Position numbers and translations under genes: made by a program | The notes under the pieces: model-generated | Told to the model about the DNA's origin: nothing | Database searches by the model: none | The model's input: the letters and a program-made list of their open reading frames with translations, nothing else | DNA from: Methanocaldococcaceae archaeon | GTDB lineage: Archaea; AGJL01; Methanococci; Methanococcales; Methanocaldococcaceae | Assembly (NCBI GenBank): GCA_027023665.1 | Contig: JALVUY010000118.1 | Location: 1 to 10,954, forward strand | Direction of reading: 5' to 3' | Length of the DNA stretch: 10,954 nt | Part shown: one piece after another, positions 1-8,904 of the stretch | Layout of the letters: each line of letters begins with the position of its first letter | Position numbering within the stretch: the first letter of the stretch is position 1

Positions 1-199
1 ATATAGTTGATGACCTCATATATAATACTTTCTATTTGTTTAGTATTATTCTAAGTGATAAAAATTTATAATGCTTAATACTATATGTTATAACATTATA
101 AAAAAACTAAATAGTATTTGATAATAACATTTTTATATGTAATAATACCAAAATTAATTGATTATAACTGCATTCGATAATTAAATTAGCAATATTAGT
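1..199. promoter_or_regulatory. AT-rich intergenic region with repeated dyad half-sites upstream of the NikR-like gene
   Basis: No gene is visible here. The half-site AATACT or its complement AGTATT occurs at 24-29, 42-47, 77-82 and 113-118. Two dyads result: ATAATACT (22-29) with AGTATTAT (42-49), 12 nt apart, and AATACTA (77-83) with TAGTATT (112-118), 28 nt apart. A 12-bp perfect palindrome, ATGTTATAACAT, sits between them at 85-96. A TATA-like element on the plus strand at 131-140 could serve the downstream regulator. On the minus strand, 17-28 reads as a TATA-like box for a gene lying left of the window. Ribbon-helix-helix proteins bind such dyads, so operator function is plausible, but in DNA this AT-rich short palindromes are common. 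Confidence 0.35.
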
Positions 200-211
200 T
201 TGGTGTTGAGT

Positions 212-601
212 ATGATGGAGAGAATAACTATGACAATTCAAAAAGATCTTTTAAAAGAATTAGATGATATTACAAAAGAATTAAATAAATCAAGATCTGA
301 AATTATCCGAGAAGCTTTAGAAAATTATGTAAAAAAATACGAGTGGCTTCATAGAATAGAATCAAAGGCAGGAGATATAACATTAATATTTCCAAAAAAA
401 ATATATAAGCAGATATTAGATATTGAAAAAAAATATAAAGATGTCATCCTGGTTTCCTTACAAGTTTTTGTTAATGATGAACTTTTGAGAATTATTGTAG
501 TTAAAGGTCATAGAAAAAGAATAATTGAATTAACTGAAAAGCTAAAAAGTTTAAATAATGTAAAATATGCAAAATTGACAACAATAGGAATTCCTAATTA
601 G
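212..601 (+). CDS. NikR-like ribbon-helix-helix transcriptional regulator lacking the nickel-site residues
   Basis: A 129-residue protein with NikR architecture. Residues 3-45 form a CopG/Arc-type ribbon-helix-helix DNA-binding domain (strand ERITMTI, then helices containing KDLLKELDDI and RSEIIREALENY). Residues 54-127 match the NikR C-terminal ACT-like ligand and tetramerisation domain, including the GDIT start, SLxV and VVKG segments. Aligned by eye to E. coli NikR, the four nickel ligands His76, His87, His89 and Cys95 fall on Lys73, Gln84, Phe86 and Leu91/92. The canonical metal square is therefore gone, and it may sense another ligand or none. The start at ATG 212 is chosen because GGTG at 202-205 lies at the same distance as in other genes here. 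ATG 215 is the alternative, and the upstream TTG and GTG codons overlap the ribosome binding site. It is convergent with gatE (51-nt gap) and likely binds the dyads upstream. The family is confident; the target genes are unknown. Confidence 0.85.
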   Translation: MMERITMTIQKDLLKELDDITKELNKSRSEIIREALENYVKKYEWLHRIESKAGDITLIFPKKIYKQILDIEKKYKDVILVSLQVFVNDELLRIIVVKGHRKRIIELTEKLKSLNNVKYAKLTTIGIPN

Positions 602-652
602 ACTTTACAAAGAAATTACAAAAAAATAAAGTTTATGAATAAAATTAAAATT

Positions 653-2548
653 TTAAATTATCTCTTCTAACTTTTTCTTTAAAATATCATTTACTAATTT
701 TCCATCAGCCTTTCCTCTCAATTTAGCCATGCATCTACCCATTAAAAACCCATACGCCTTTAATCCTTTTTCCTTTACCACATCTAAATGCTCTTTAATT
801 ATATCCTCGATAATTTTCTCAACTTCTTCTTTTGATAATCTTTTTAGTCCTTTAATTTCTAAGATTTCATCAATACTTTTATCTGGATACTCACAAAAAC
901 CTTTTAATACTTCAATAATAGCCTCTTTAGCAATTTCACCATTAGATAAAGCTTTAAATAATTCTTCAAAGTGTCTATTTTCTAATTTATTTATGTCATA
1001 GCCTTCTCTTCTAATTTCTTTTAATGTGTTTTCCAATGTAGTGGCTATTAAAACTGGCTTAACATTTTTAAATTTGTTACATAAGTATTCAAATAAATCC
1101 ACATAATAACTTAAAACCATCTTTTTTGCTAATTCATCATTCAATCTATATTCTCTCTTAAATCTTTCGAATTTCTCTTCTGGAAGTTCTGGGAGATTTG
1201 CTCTAATCTCTTCAATCATCCCTTCCTTTATAATTATTGGTGGTATATCTGTTTCTGGATACATTCTTGCGGCTCCAGGTAGGGGTCTTAGATATGCTGT
1301 ATTTCCATCACTTAAAGCCTTTCGAGTTTCCTCTGGAACTCCAACTAATGCTTCCTTAGCTCTCTCTATTACAGCCTCTAATGCCTTATCAACTTTGCTC
1401 TCTTCATCGGCAACAATTATTACAGCATCTAATTCACCAGCATTAACGAACTCTTTGAGTCTTTTAACATCTTCCTCAGTAATTCCATATTTTGGTAATT
1501 CATCAGTGTGGAAGATTCCTCCTACTCCGGCTATAACTTTTGCTCTATCTGAAAATTCAGTTCCTAATCTTCTACCTGGCTGAATTTCTCTCCCAACTAA
1601 ACCAGCAAATCCTTTTAATACAATAGCCTTAACTTTACCATTCTTTTTCTTTAAAGCATTTTGAATAATTTTTGACTTGCAATTTTTGAATATTTCTGTG
1701 ACATCATATATCTTTTCAACTACTTCTGCATTTCTTTCTTTTAATTCATCCCTAATCTTTAATAAGTTTAATTGTCTTATAACTTCATTTTCAACAACTT
1801 TTTCAATTAAATCTAAATCTTGCACTCCTTTAACTTCAATTCTTGCTCCATCTTTAATTGATATGTTTATATCTTGTCTTATAGTTCCCAATCCTCTTTT
1901 AACCTTTCCAGTTACTCTCAACAATTCACCAATTCTTTTAGCCGCCTCTTTAGCCATTTTTGGTGTTTTAATGTCTGGGGCCGTAGAAATTTCAACCAAT
2001 GGGATTCCTAACCTATCTAAGTTATAAACAACTGCATCATCCCTCTCTTCAATTTTTCTTGCGGCATCCTCTTCCAAACATAGACTTGTTATTCTAACCT
2101 TTCCTTCAGAGGTTTCTATATATCCATCTCTTGCTAAGAATATAGTCCTCTGAAAACCAGAAGTGTTAGAGCCGTCAATAACAATTTTTCTCATAACATA
2201 GGCGACATCAACAATATTCATATTCATTAATAGAGCTACTTCCAACGCTATTTTTAATGCCTCTTCACTTGGTAAATGAGGAGGTTCTTCATCTAACTCA
2301 ACTAAACATGTTGTGTCATTGTAATATTGATAGATGAATTTTTTTCCCTTTCTTGCTTCAATTAATGCTGCTCTATCAACTTCACCCATTTCACTTAGTG
2401 AAGGTCTTAAAACTCTAACAATCTCCCCATCTGGCTCATCGTCTCTAATTATAGTTGGGCAGTGGCAGAAAAGTTTTCTTTTAGTATTTAACTGTTGATG
2501 AATTTCCAATCCAACCTTTAATCCTATTTTTTCATAGTCTATCTCCAT
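653..2548 (-). CDS. gatE: Glu-tRNA(Gln) amidotransferase subunit E
   Basis: GatE is the tRNA-binding kinase/transamidase subunit of the archaeal GatDE complex. With GatD it converts Glu-tRNA(Gln) to Gln-tRNA(Gln), replacing a glutaminyl-tRNA synthetase. The 631 residues begin with the GatB/E signature GLEIHQQL (13-20) and a CHCP pair (28-31). Further family motifs are VELDEEPP, DGSNTSGFQRT, LGIPLVEIST, GTIRQDINISI and YPETDIPP. The stretch from about residue 290 to 410 corresponds to the AspRS-like insertion that separates GatE from bacterial GatB. The end, GFLMGRCMAKLRGKADGKLV, is the YqeY-like tRNA-binding tail. GGTGA followed by TAAA precedes the ATG. It lies 31 nt downstream of gatD, in one operon. 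Length matches the family and no defect is visible. Confidence 0.97.
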   Translation of the reverse strand: MEIDYEKIGLKVGLEIHQQLNTKRKLFCHCPTIIRDDEPDGEIVRVLRPSLSEMGEVDRAALIEARKGKKFIYQYYNDTTCLVELDEEPPHLPSEEALKIALEVALLMNMNIVDVAYVMRKIVIDGSNTSGFQRTIFLARDGYIETSEGKVRITSLCLEEDAARKIEERDDAVVYNLDRLGIPLVEISTAPDIKTPKMAKEAAKRIGELLRVTGKVKRGLGTIRQDINISIKDGARIEVKGVQDLDLIEKVVENEVIRQLNLLKIRDELKERNAEVVEKIYDVTEIFKNCKSKIIQNALKKKNGKVKAIVLKGFAGLVGREIQPGRRLGTEFSDRAKVIAGVGGIFHTDELPKYGITEEDVKRLKEFVNAGELDAVIIVADEESKVDKALEAVIERAKEALVGVPEETRKALSDGNTAYLRPLPGAARMYPETDIPPIIIKEGMIEEIRANLPELPEEKFERFKREYRLNDELAKKMVLSYYVDLFEYLCNKFKNVKPVLIATTLENTLKEIRREGYDINKLENRHFEELFKALSNGEIAKEAIIEVLKGFCEYPDKSIDEILEIKGLKRLSKEEVEKIIEDIIKEHLDVVKEKGLKAYGFLMGRCMAKLRGKADGKLVNDILKKKLEEII

Positions 2549-2579
2549 TTTATCACCGTAAATTTACACATTCATTTAT

Positions 2580-3833
2580 TTAATAACAGTCAAATCTACT
2601 CCTATATTCAATTTCTCCAACTAAATTTTTGTTGATTAATCCTTTAACATCTTCAACATCATAATTTCCTAAGAGATACATTAATTTAACTAAGGCAACC
2701 TCTGGCAACATATCCTCGCATCCAATAACTCCTAACTTTTGCAACTCTCTACCATTTGAATAAACATTCATATTCACTCTTCCATTTATCGTTTGAGTTG
2801 TCATTACAACTACAACATCATTATCTATCGCATACTTTATGTCATCAAATATATAATCTGGAGCATGTCCTAATCCAGTTCCTTCTAATACAATTCCTAT
2901 ATAGCCTTTATCAACATAAAATCTAATAATTTCTCCATCCATACCCGGATAGATTTTTATTAATGCCACTTTTTCCTCTAAGTTAGTGTTTATTTCTACA
3001 TTTTTTGTATTTTCTGATTTTTCAACCTCTTGTAAATAAGTAATTTCCTTTGTGAATGGATTTATTTTTGCAATAGGTATTGTATTTATAGATTTAAATG
3101 CATCTCTTCTTGAAGAATGACATTTTCTAACTTTAACTCCTTTATGTAAATAACAGAATGTATCTCCACTCTCCCCGTGCATTACAACATAAACCCCTTT
3201 AATATTCTCTTTTGCTGCTAAGACAGCACTTATTAAGTTTAAAGGAGCATCTGATGAAGGTCTGTCACTACTTCTCTGAGCACCAACTAAAACTATTGGA
3301 ACATCCGCCTTAACCATAAATGAGAGAGCTGCAGCAGTATAACTCATTGTATCTGTTCCATGTGCTATAACAATTCCATCTGCTCCATCTTTAACTTCCT
3401 TTTTAATCTCTTCGGCAATCTTTTTCCAATATTCTGGCTTCATATTTTCGCTTAGTATGTTTAAAATAGCTCTCCCTTTTATATTAGCTATATCTAAAAG
3501 TTCTGGAACTGCCCTAATTAAGTCATCTGCTGTAAAAGAGGGATGGACTGCTCCTGTCTTGTAATCTACTTTTGATGCAACAGTTCCACCAGTGGATAAA
3601 ATAGACACTGTTTTTAAATTTTCATTCTTTTTAATATTTAAAGGAGGAAGTTCATACTTTGGTTTTTCTCCCTTGGCTATAACTTCAATGTTTTTTATAT
3701 TTTCTTTTAGTATACCAACATTATAACCGTTTTTCATTTTTATAGTTATAATGTTTTCATCTATTGAAGGTAACAAAATTCCTTCAAAAATTCCTTTATC
3801 TGTTTCTATTTTTACAATATCTCCGACATCCAT
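2580..3833 (-). CDS. gatD: Glu-tRNA(Gln) amidotransferase subunit D (asparaginase-type)
   Basis: GatD releases ammonia from glutamine (or asparagine) and feeds it to GatE for tRNA-dependent amidation. The 417-residue protein opens with a small beta-barrel domain (about 1-60, [19 protein letters not shown]) seen in GatD but not in free L-asparaginases. An L-asparaginase type I domain follows. Visible catalytic motifs are STGGTVAS with Thr84, [10 protein letters not shown] with Thr160-Asp161, and a Lys in [10 protein letters not shown] (about 237). [19 protein letters not shown] and [11 protein letters not shown] are further family blocks. GGTGG with a 4-nt spacer precedes the ATG at 3833. A plain cytoplasmic or periplasmic asparaginase is less likely because of the N-terminal barrel and the gatE neighbour. 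It is the first gene of the gatDE operon. Confidence 0.97.
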   Translation of the reverse strand: MDVGDIVKIETDKGIFEGILLPSIDENIITIKMKNGYNVGILKENIKNIEVIAKGEKPKYELPPLNIKKNENLKTVSILSTGGTVASKVDYKTGAVHPSFTADDLIRAVPELLDIANIKGRAILNILSENMKPEYWKKIAEEIKKEVKDGADGIVIAHGTDTMSYTAAALSFMVKADVPIVLVGAQRSSDRPSSDAPLNLISAVLAAKENIKGVYVVMHGESGDTFCYLHKGVKVRKCHSSRRDAFKSINTIPIAKINPFTKEITYLQEVEKSENTKNVEINTNLEEKVALIKIYPGMDGEIIRFYVDKGYIGIVLEGTGLGHAPDYIFDDIKYAIDNDVVVVMTTQTINGRVNMNVYSNGRELQKLGVIGCEDMLPEVALVKLMYLLGNYDVEDVKGLINKNLVGEIEYRSRFDCY

Positions 3834-3875
3834 TTTTCCACCCTATTAATGATTTTATTTTTAATAATACCTCCT

Positions 3876-3894
3876 ACAATATATAACTTTTTAG
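3876..3894 (-). promoter_or_regulatory. Predicted promoter of the gatD-gatE operon
   Basis: On the minus strand an A-rich BRE-like stretch precedes TTATATATT (TATA core at 3878-3887). Transcription would begin near 3857, leaving a leader of about 25 nt before the gatD ATG at 3833. This fits archaeal promoter geometry. It is inferred from sequence only. Confidence 0.5.
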
Positions 3895-4043
3895 CATTAG
3901 TAGAAGTAAAAATAAAAATTTTGATAGAAAATATTTAACAAAAATTAACTAAAATAAATAGTAATAATTCAATAAATTATAAAAATTGGATTATTATTTA
4001 AAAAAGAATTCAATAATTACAATTAACGATATAAAAATAAAAA

Positions 4044-4105
4044 GTGGCGTCAGTTCGCCCATCACTCATCACAGTTCAGCAGCTACTCCGTTCATCATCC
4101 GCCAT
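4044..4105 (-). ncRNA. C/D box guide sRNA (sRNA-1)
   Basis: Read on the minus strand, this 62-nt element has complete archaeal C/D architecture. Box C is ATGATGA (4098-4092) and the D' guide is ACGGAGTAGCTG (4091-4080, 12 nt). Box D' is CTGA (4079-4076), followed by a 3-nt spacer and box C' GTGATGA (4072-4066). The D guide is GTGATGGGCGAA (4065-4054, 12 nt) and box D is CTGA (4053-4050). A closing stem TGGCG/CGCCA (4104-4100 with 4049-4045) brings C and D together as a kink-turn. It is a GC-rich island in AT-rich DNA, as expected for a hyperthermophile RNA, and ends in a T-run (4043-4041 and beyond). Such RNAs bind L7Ae, Nop5 and fibrillarin and guide 2'-O-methylation opposite the fifth nucleotide upstream of D or D'. 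The D guide complements UUCGCCCAU, resembling the 23S A-loop helix. Confidence 0.93.
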
Positions 4106-4124
4106 AGTATTATTTAAATTTAAG

Positions 4125-4133
4125 GTATATAAT
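4125..4133 (-). promoter_or_regulatory. TATA box of sRNA-1
   Basis: The minus strand reads ATTATATAC at 4133-4125. Its centre lies about 25 bp upstream of the predicted sRNA 5' end near 4105, the normal TATA-to-start distance in archaea. The sRNA therefore probably has its own promoter, overlapping the start region of the divergent radical SAM gene. Confidence 0.55.
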
Positions 4134-4149
4134 TCTATTGGTGGTTTGT

Positions 4150-5283
4150 ATGAATGTTGAGGAAATAGAGAAATACATAGAAAAAAATTACAATAAATTG
4201 CCAGAAGGTTGTAAGCAGTGCGTTAAGGGAGAGAAGTTAGTTTTATTTATTACTGGAATTTGTAATAATAGATGTTACTACTGCCCACTATCTGAAAAAA
4301 GAAAAGATAAAGATGTAATATATGCAAATGAGAGATTGATTACAACTGTTGAAGAGGCTATTGATGAGGCAAAGTTATGTAGTAGTAGAGGAGTTGGTAT
4401 AACAGGAGGAGATCCTTTATTAAAAATAAATAGAACTGTAAAATTTTTAAAGGCTTTAAAAGATGAATTTAAAGAGTTCCACGCTCATCTATATACTACG
4501 CCAGAAAATGTAAGTGAAGATAAATTAAAACTATTAAAAGAGGCTGGTTTAGATGAAATAAGGTTACATCCTACAAAGATATTTAATGAAGAATATAATG
4601 AGGAGTATGTAAAATTTTTATGCGATAAATTGAGTTTATGTAATAAATATATTGAAGATGTTGGCGTTGAAATTCCGGCAATTCCAAATATGGAAAATGA
4701 GATTTTAAAGTTGGCTGAATCTGTTGATGGATTGGCAAAGTTTATGAATATTAACGAACTTGAATTTTCTGAAGAAAACTATTATGAATTAGAAAAGAGA
4801 GGATTTTATCCAAAGGATGATGTTAGTAACGCTATAGCAGGAAGTGAAGAAACTGCTTTAAAAGTTATTAAAGAATTTAAAGGAAATATGTTTATTCACT
4901 ACTGCCCATCAGTTTTGAAAGATGCTATTCAAATGAAAAATAGACTTATAAATAGGGCTAAAAATGTTGCTAAACCTTATGAAGTAATAACTGACGAGGG
5001 TTTATTATTAAGAGGAATCATGATTTTTGATAATGAAGAGGATTTAAAAGAAATTGCAAATATTTTAGAAGAAAATGAGATAGAGTTTGAAATTATTAAC
5101 AACAAAATTTATTTAAATCCATTTATATTAGAGGATATTATAGATGAGATGAAAAGGCAAAGATTTCCAATAACCTTTTCAGCCTATATTTCAGAGGTTT
5201 ATCCCACATCTGACGCTCTTGAAGTGGAAAGAATTCCCTTAATAACTAAAAAGTTGAGATTTAGTAGAAGGAGAAGAAGATAA
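4150..5283 (+). CDS. Radical SAM protein related to pyruvate formate-lyase-activating enzymes
   Basis: A 377-residue radical SAM enzyme of unknown substrate. The [4Fe-4S]-binding motif is Cys38-x3-Cys42-x2-Cys45 (CNNRCYYC). The SAM-binding GGE-type motif appears as GITGGDPL at about residue 90, and a barrel follows (residues up to about 250, including LHPTK). An extra CxxC pair (Cys21 and Cys24, GCKQC) precedes the core and is typical of this archaeal group, which I associate with COG2108. The last 100 residues form a separate alpha/beta C-terminal domain and end in an arginine run (FSRRRRR), perhaps for RNA or other polyanion contact. The start is ATG 4150, preceded by GGTGG (4140-4144) with 5 nt spacing; the TTG and GTG upstream fall in or next to that site. 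cbiD begins 20 nt downstream, suggesting co-transcription, but the substrate cannot be inferred. Confidence 0.88.
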   Translation: MNVEEIEKYIEKNYNKLPEGCKQCVKGEKLVLFITGICNNRCYYCPLSEKRKDKDVIYANERLITTVEEAIDEAKLCSSRGVGITGGDPLLKINRTVKFLKALKDEFKEFHAHLYTTPENVSEDKLKLLKEAGLDEIRLHPTKIFNEEYNEEYVKFLCDKLSLCNKYIEDVGVEIPAIPNMENEILKLAESVDGLAKFMNINELEFSEENYYELEKRGFYPKDDVSNAIAGSEETALKVIKEFKGNMFIHYCPSVLKDAIQMKNRLINRAKNVAKPYEVITDEGLLLRGIMIFDNEEDLKEIANILEENEIEFEIINNKIYLNPFILEDIIDEMKRQRFPITFSAYISEVYPTSDALEVERIPLITKKLRFSRRRRR

Positions 5284-5303
5284 AGAAAAATAAGGGAAAT
5301 AGT

Positions 5304-6413
5304 ATGATATATGATTTTAGAAAAAAATCAAAATTTGGTTACACTACTGGCTCTTGTGCCACTGCTGGGGCTTATTCAGCATTGTATTATTTAAAATTTG
5401 GAAAAAAACTTGATTATGTTGAAATTGAAAATTTAAATGGAGATAAGTTAATCATTCCAATAAAAAAAATTGAAAAATTAGATGATAATAGAGCGATAGC
5501 AGTAGTTATTAAAGATGCTGGAGAAGATATAGATATCACCAATGGTGTGGAGGTTATATCTGAAGTTGTATTAAAAAAAGGGAAAAGGGAAGTTGTAATT
5601 AAAGGAGGAGAGGGTGTTGGAATAGTTACTAAAGATGGTTTGCAGGTAAAAAAAGGAGAGTATGCAATAAACCCAAAGCCAAAGGAGATGATTAAAACAA
5701 ATCTATTAAAATTGCTAAATGATAATGAGATGGTTGAAGTTATAATATCAATACCAAAAGGTAAAGAGTTGGCTAAAAAAACACTAAATCCCAAATTAGG
5801 AATTGTTGGTGGATTGTCAATATTAGGAACCACTGGAATAGTTAGACCTATGTCTAACGAGGCTTATATGAATTCTTTAGTACCTCAAATAGATGTAGCA
5901 TTGGCAAATGGTTTTAAAAGATTAATTTTTGTTCCTGGAAATATTGGAGTAAGATTTGCTAAACAAATATTAAATGCTAAAGATGAGGAAATTATTGAGG
6001 TTTCAAACTTTTGGGGATTTATGCTCGACAAAGCAAAAGAGAAAGGAGTTGAGGAGATTTTAATTTTTGGACATGCTGGAAAAATAATTAAGTTATCTGG
6101 TGGAATATATAATACTCACTCAAAAGTTGCAGATTGCAGAAATGAGATACTAACGGCATATGCTTCCTTATTTATTGATGACAAAGAGGATTTAAAGAAA
6201 ATTTTGTATTCAAACACTACTGAGGAAGTTTTAAAAATTTTAGAGAAAAAAGGAGTTTTAAATGATGTTTTTAATCTTATAGCTAAAAGAGTAGTTGAAA
6301 GAGTTAGTGAAAGATGGAATGGAATTAAATTTGGATGTATAATTGTAGATATGAAAGGGAACATATTAGGAAGTTATCCAACAGATTTAAAATTAATAAT
6401 AAAAAATAAATAA
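5304..6413 (+). CDS. cbiD: Cobalt-precorrin-5B C1-methyltransferase
   Basis: CbiD adds the C-1 methyl group to the corrinoid ring using SAM in anaerobic cobalamin synthesis, a pathway methanogens need for methyl-transfer corrinoids. The 369-residue protein shows the family N-terminal signature KFGYTTGSCATA (10-21). It also has GEGVGIVTKDGL and NPKPKEMI, GGLSILGTTGIVRPMS near the middle, and GHAGKIIKLSGGIYNTHS around 255-273. The length is normal and no key block is missing. Only a weak ribosome binding site (GGGA) precedes ATG 5304. It is sandwiched between the radical SAM gene (20-nt gap) and thiL (11-nt gap to the chosen start), so all three are probably on one transcript, though other corrin genes are not adjacent here. 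Confidence 0.96.
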   Translation: MIYDFRKKSKFGYTTGSCATAGAYSALYYLKFGKKLDYVEIENLNGDKLIIPIKKIEKLDDNRAIAVVIKDAGEDIDITNGVEVISEVVLKKGKREVVIKGGEGVGIVTKDGLQVKKGEYAINPKPKEMIKTNLLKLLNDNEMVEVIISIPKGKELAKKTLNPKLGIVGGLSILGTTGIVRPMSNEAYMNSLVPQIDVALANGFKRLIFVPGNIGVRFAKQILNAKDEEIIEVSNFWGFMLDKAKEKGVEEILIFGHAGKIIKLSGGIYNTHSKVADCRNEILTAYASLFIDDKEDLKKILYSNTTEEVLKILEKKGVLNDVFNLIAKRVVERVSERWNGIKFGCIIVDMKGNILGSYPTDLKLIIKNK

Positions 6414-7340
6414 TAGTGAAGAAAATGGACGAAATAACAATAATTGATATAATTAAAAAAACCTTAAAGTATTCTAATAATTATATTACAAAAGGAATTG
6501 GAGATGATTGTGCAGTTATAAAGATTAATGATAATCTTTATTTAGTTTTTACAACAGATATGATGATTAAAAAAACTCACATTCCTTCCATACTAACACC
6601 CTACGAAATTGGAGGAAAAATTTTAACTGCAAATGTTTCAGATATCGCCTCTATGGGTGCTAAACCTTTAGCGTTTTTATTGTCAATATCTTTATCTGAA
6701 AAAGAGGCAAATGAAAATTTTATTAAAGAACTCTACACTGGTTTAAATGATTTCTCTAAACTGTATGATTGTCCAGTAGTAGGTGGAGATACAAATAAAG
6801 GAGATGAACTAATTTTATCTGGCTCTGCAATTGGGATAACTGACAACCCTATATATAGGAAGGGAAATGTTGGAGATTGGATATGTGTGACTAACGATTT
6901 AGGGAGAGTTTATTGTGCCTTAACCTTATACTATATGTTTAAAGATAAAAAAATTAGCAACAGTGAGTTTAAAAAACTCTGTGAGAAATATCCAAAAATT
7001 ATAGAAAAATTAAGAAAACCCATTGCAAGAGTTAAAGAAGGAATTTTAATGAATAAATATATAAGTGGATGTTGCGATATTTCAGATGGTTTGGGGAAAG
7101 AAATTAAATATTTTAAAAATTTTGAATTGTACAGTGATAAAATCTATAAATTAATTCCAGAAGATGTTATTGAATTTTGTGAAGAATTTAATCTTAACCC
7201 TATAAAAGTTGTTTTAAATAGTGGAGAAGAGTTTGAACTTTTATTTACAACATCAAAATATAATAAAGTTAAAGATATTGTAAAGGATTATTCAAAAATT
7301 CACAAAATTGGCAGAATTATAGAAAAAGGGCAGTTTATAG

Positions 7341-8653
<1,313 letters not shown>

Positions 8654-8671
8654 ATTAATTAAATCTCATAA

Positions 8672-8710
8672 TTATTTTTTTGGGTTTTTTGGTTTTCTTG
8701 GGGCAACCAT
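8672..8710 (-). CDS. Possible 12-residue basic micro-ORF
   Basis: On the minus strand a strong ribosome binding site (GGGGGTGA, 8723-8716) is followed after 5 nt by ATG at 8710 and 12 codons, MVAPRKPKNPKK, ending in TAA at 8674-8672. The spacing is the same as for the real genes in this window. ATTTATATA at 8766-8758 is a close match to the archaeal TATA consensus and would give a start near 8737, about 27 nt before the ATG. A leader, site and start this well formed are notable in AT-rich DNA. I recognise no family, the product is very short, and the lysine codons come from A-runs that also read as a terminator on the other strand. It may be chance or a leader peptide. Confidence 0.3.
   Translation of the reverse strand: MVAPRKPKNPKK
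8675..8696 (+). terminator. T-rich terminator after the Trm4-like gene
   Basis: Twenty-one bases after the methyltransferase stop, the plus strand carries runs of seven, six and four T's separated by GGG and GG. Oligo-T runs without a required hairpin are the usual archaeal intrinsic terminator. This would end the forward cluster that begins at the radical SAM gene. The same bases, read on the other strand, are the lysine-rich end of the possible micro-ORF. Confidence 0.5.
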
Positions 8711-8757
8711 ATTTTTCACCCCCTTTTCAAGTTCTATATTCTACCTAAACTTACGGG

Positions 8758-8766
8758 TATATAAAT
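8758..8766 (-). promoter_or_regulatory. TATA-like box between the Trm4-like and winged-helix genes
   Basis: The minus strand reads ATTTATATA, an excellent TATA box for the micro-ORF transcript. Read on the plus strand the same bases (TATATAAAT) could also drive the winged-helix/rtcA/archease operon from near 8787. Which direction is used cannot be told from sequence. Confidence 0.4.
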
Positions 8767-8769
8767 TAA

Positions 8770-8802
8770 TATTCAAAAAAACCCACATCCTTTTTTTGAA
8801 TA
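8770..8802. repeat. Perfect 12-bp inverted repeat with 9-nt loop
   Basis: TATTCAAAAAAA (8770-8781) is the exact reverse complement of TTTTTTTGAATA (8791-8802), with CCCACATCC between. It lies just beside the TATA-like box at 8758-8766 and spans a start site predicted from it. It could be an operator for the downstream winged-helix protein, or its T7 run could terminate transcription. The arms are AT-only except for one C/G pair, so an RNA hairpin would be weak at high temperature; a DNA-level site fits better. Confidence 0.7.
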
Positions 8803-8904
8803 GAAATTTAGTATGTGAAACATTTTTATTTGAAAATATTGGGTTTAATACATTCTTATTGTTATTATTTAATTGATGGTTATTTTAAAAAGAGTGTGAC
8901 CTGC

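Larger units (their letters stand above)
3834..4149. other. 316-bp intergenic region between divergent gatD and the radical SAM gene
   Basis: This gap has no protein gene that I can support. It contains the gatD promoter near 3876-3894 and a C/D box sRNA on the minus strand at about 4044-4105 with its own TATA box. A plus-strand TATA-like element, GATATAAAAA (4029-4038), could start the radical SAM transcript near 4058. That mRNA leader would then be antisense to most of the sRNA. The section 3895-4028 is plain AT-rich DNA with a 10-bp direct repeat AATTCAATAA (3966-3975 and 4007-4016), for which I see no function. Confidence 0.6.

Noticed and set aside
203..211. Upstream GTG/TTG start codons for the NikR-like gene
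   Set aside because: They overlap the GGTG ribosome binding site, and NikR homology begins at the MERITMTI segment.
645..656. Palindrome TTAAAATTTTAA between the convergent NikR-like and gatE genes as an operator
   Set aside because: It overlaps the gatE stop codon and is a simple A/T palindrome expected by chance; at most it contributes to transcription termination.
729..2027. Plus-strand open frames inside gatE, and minus-strand frames inside cbiD, the Trm4-like gene and rtcA
   Set aside because: They lie opposite strongly supported genes, have Ser/Ile/Phe-rich composition typical of antisense reading of lysine/leucine-rich genes, and show no motif or ribosome binding site.
3869..3875. 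Perfect AGGAGGT ribosome-binding-like sequence on the minus strand upstream of gatD
   Set aside because: No start codon lies at a usable distance, and it falls between the TATA box and the predicted start of transcription, so it would not be in the mRNA.
3966..4016. Direct repeat AATTCAATAA in the intergenic AT-rich stretch
   Set aside because: Two copies of a 10-bp AT-rich word are unremarkable at this base composition, and there is no array or flanking gene to suggest CRISPR or an attachment site.
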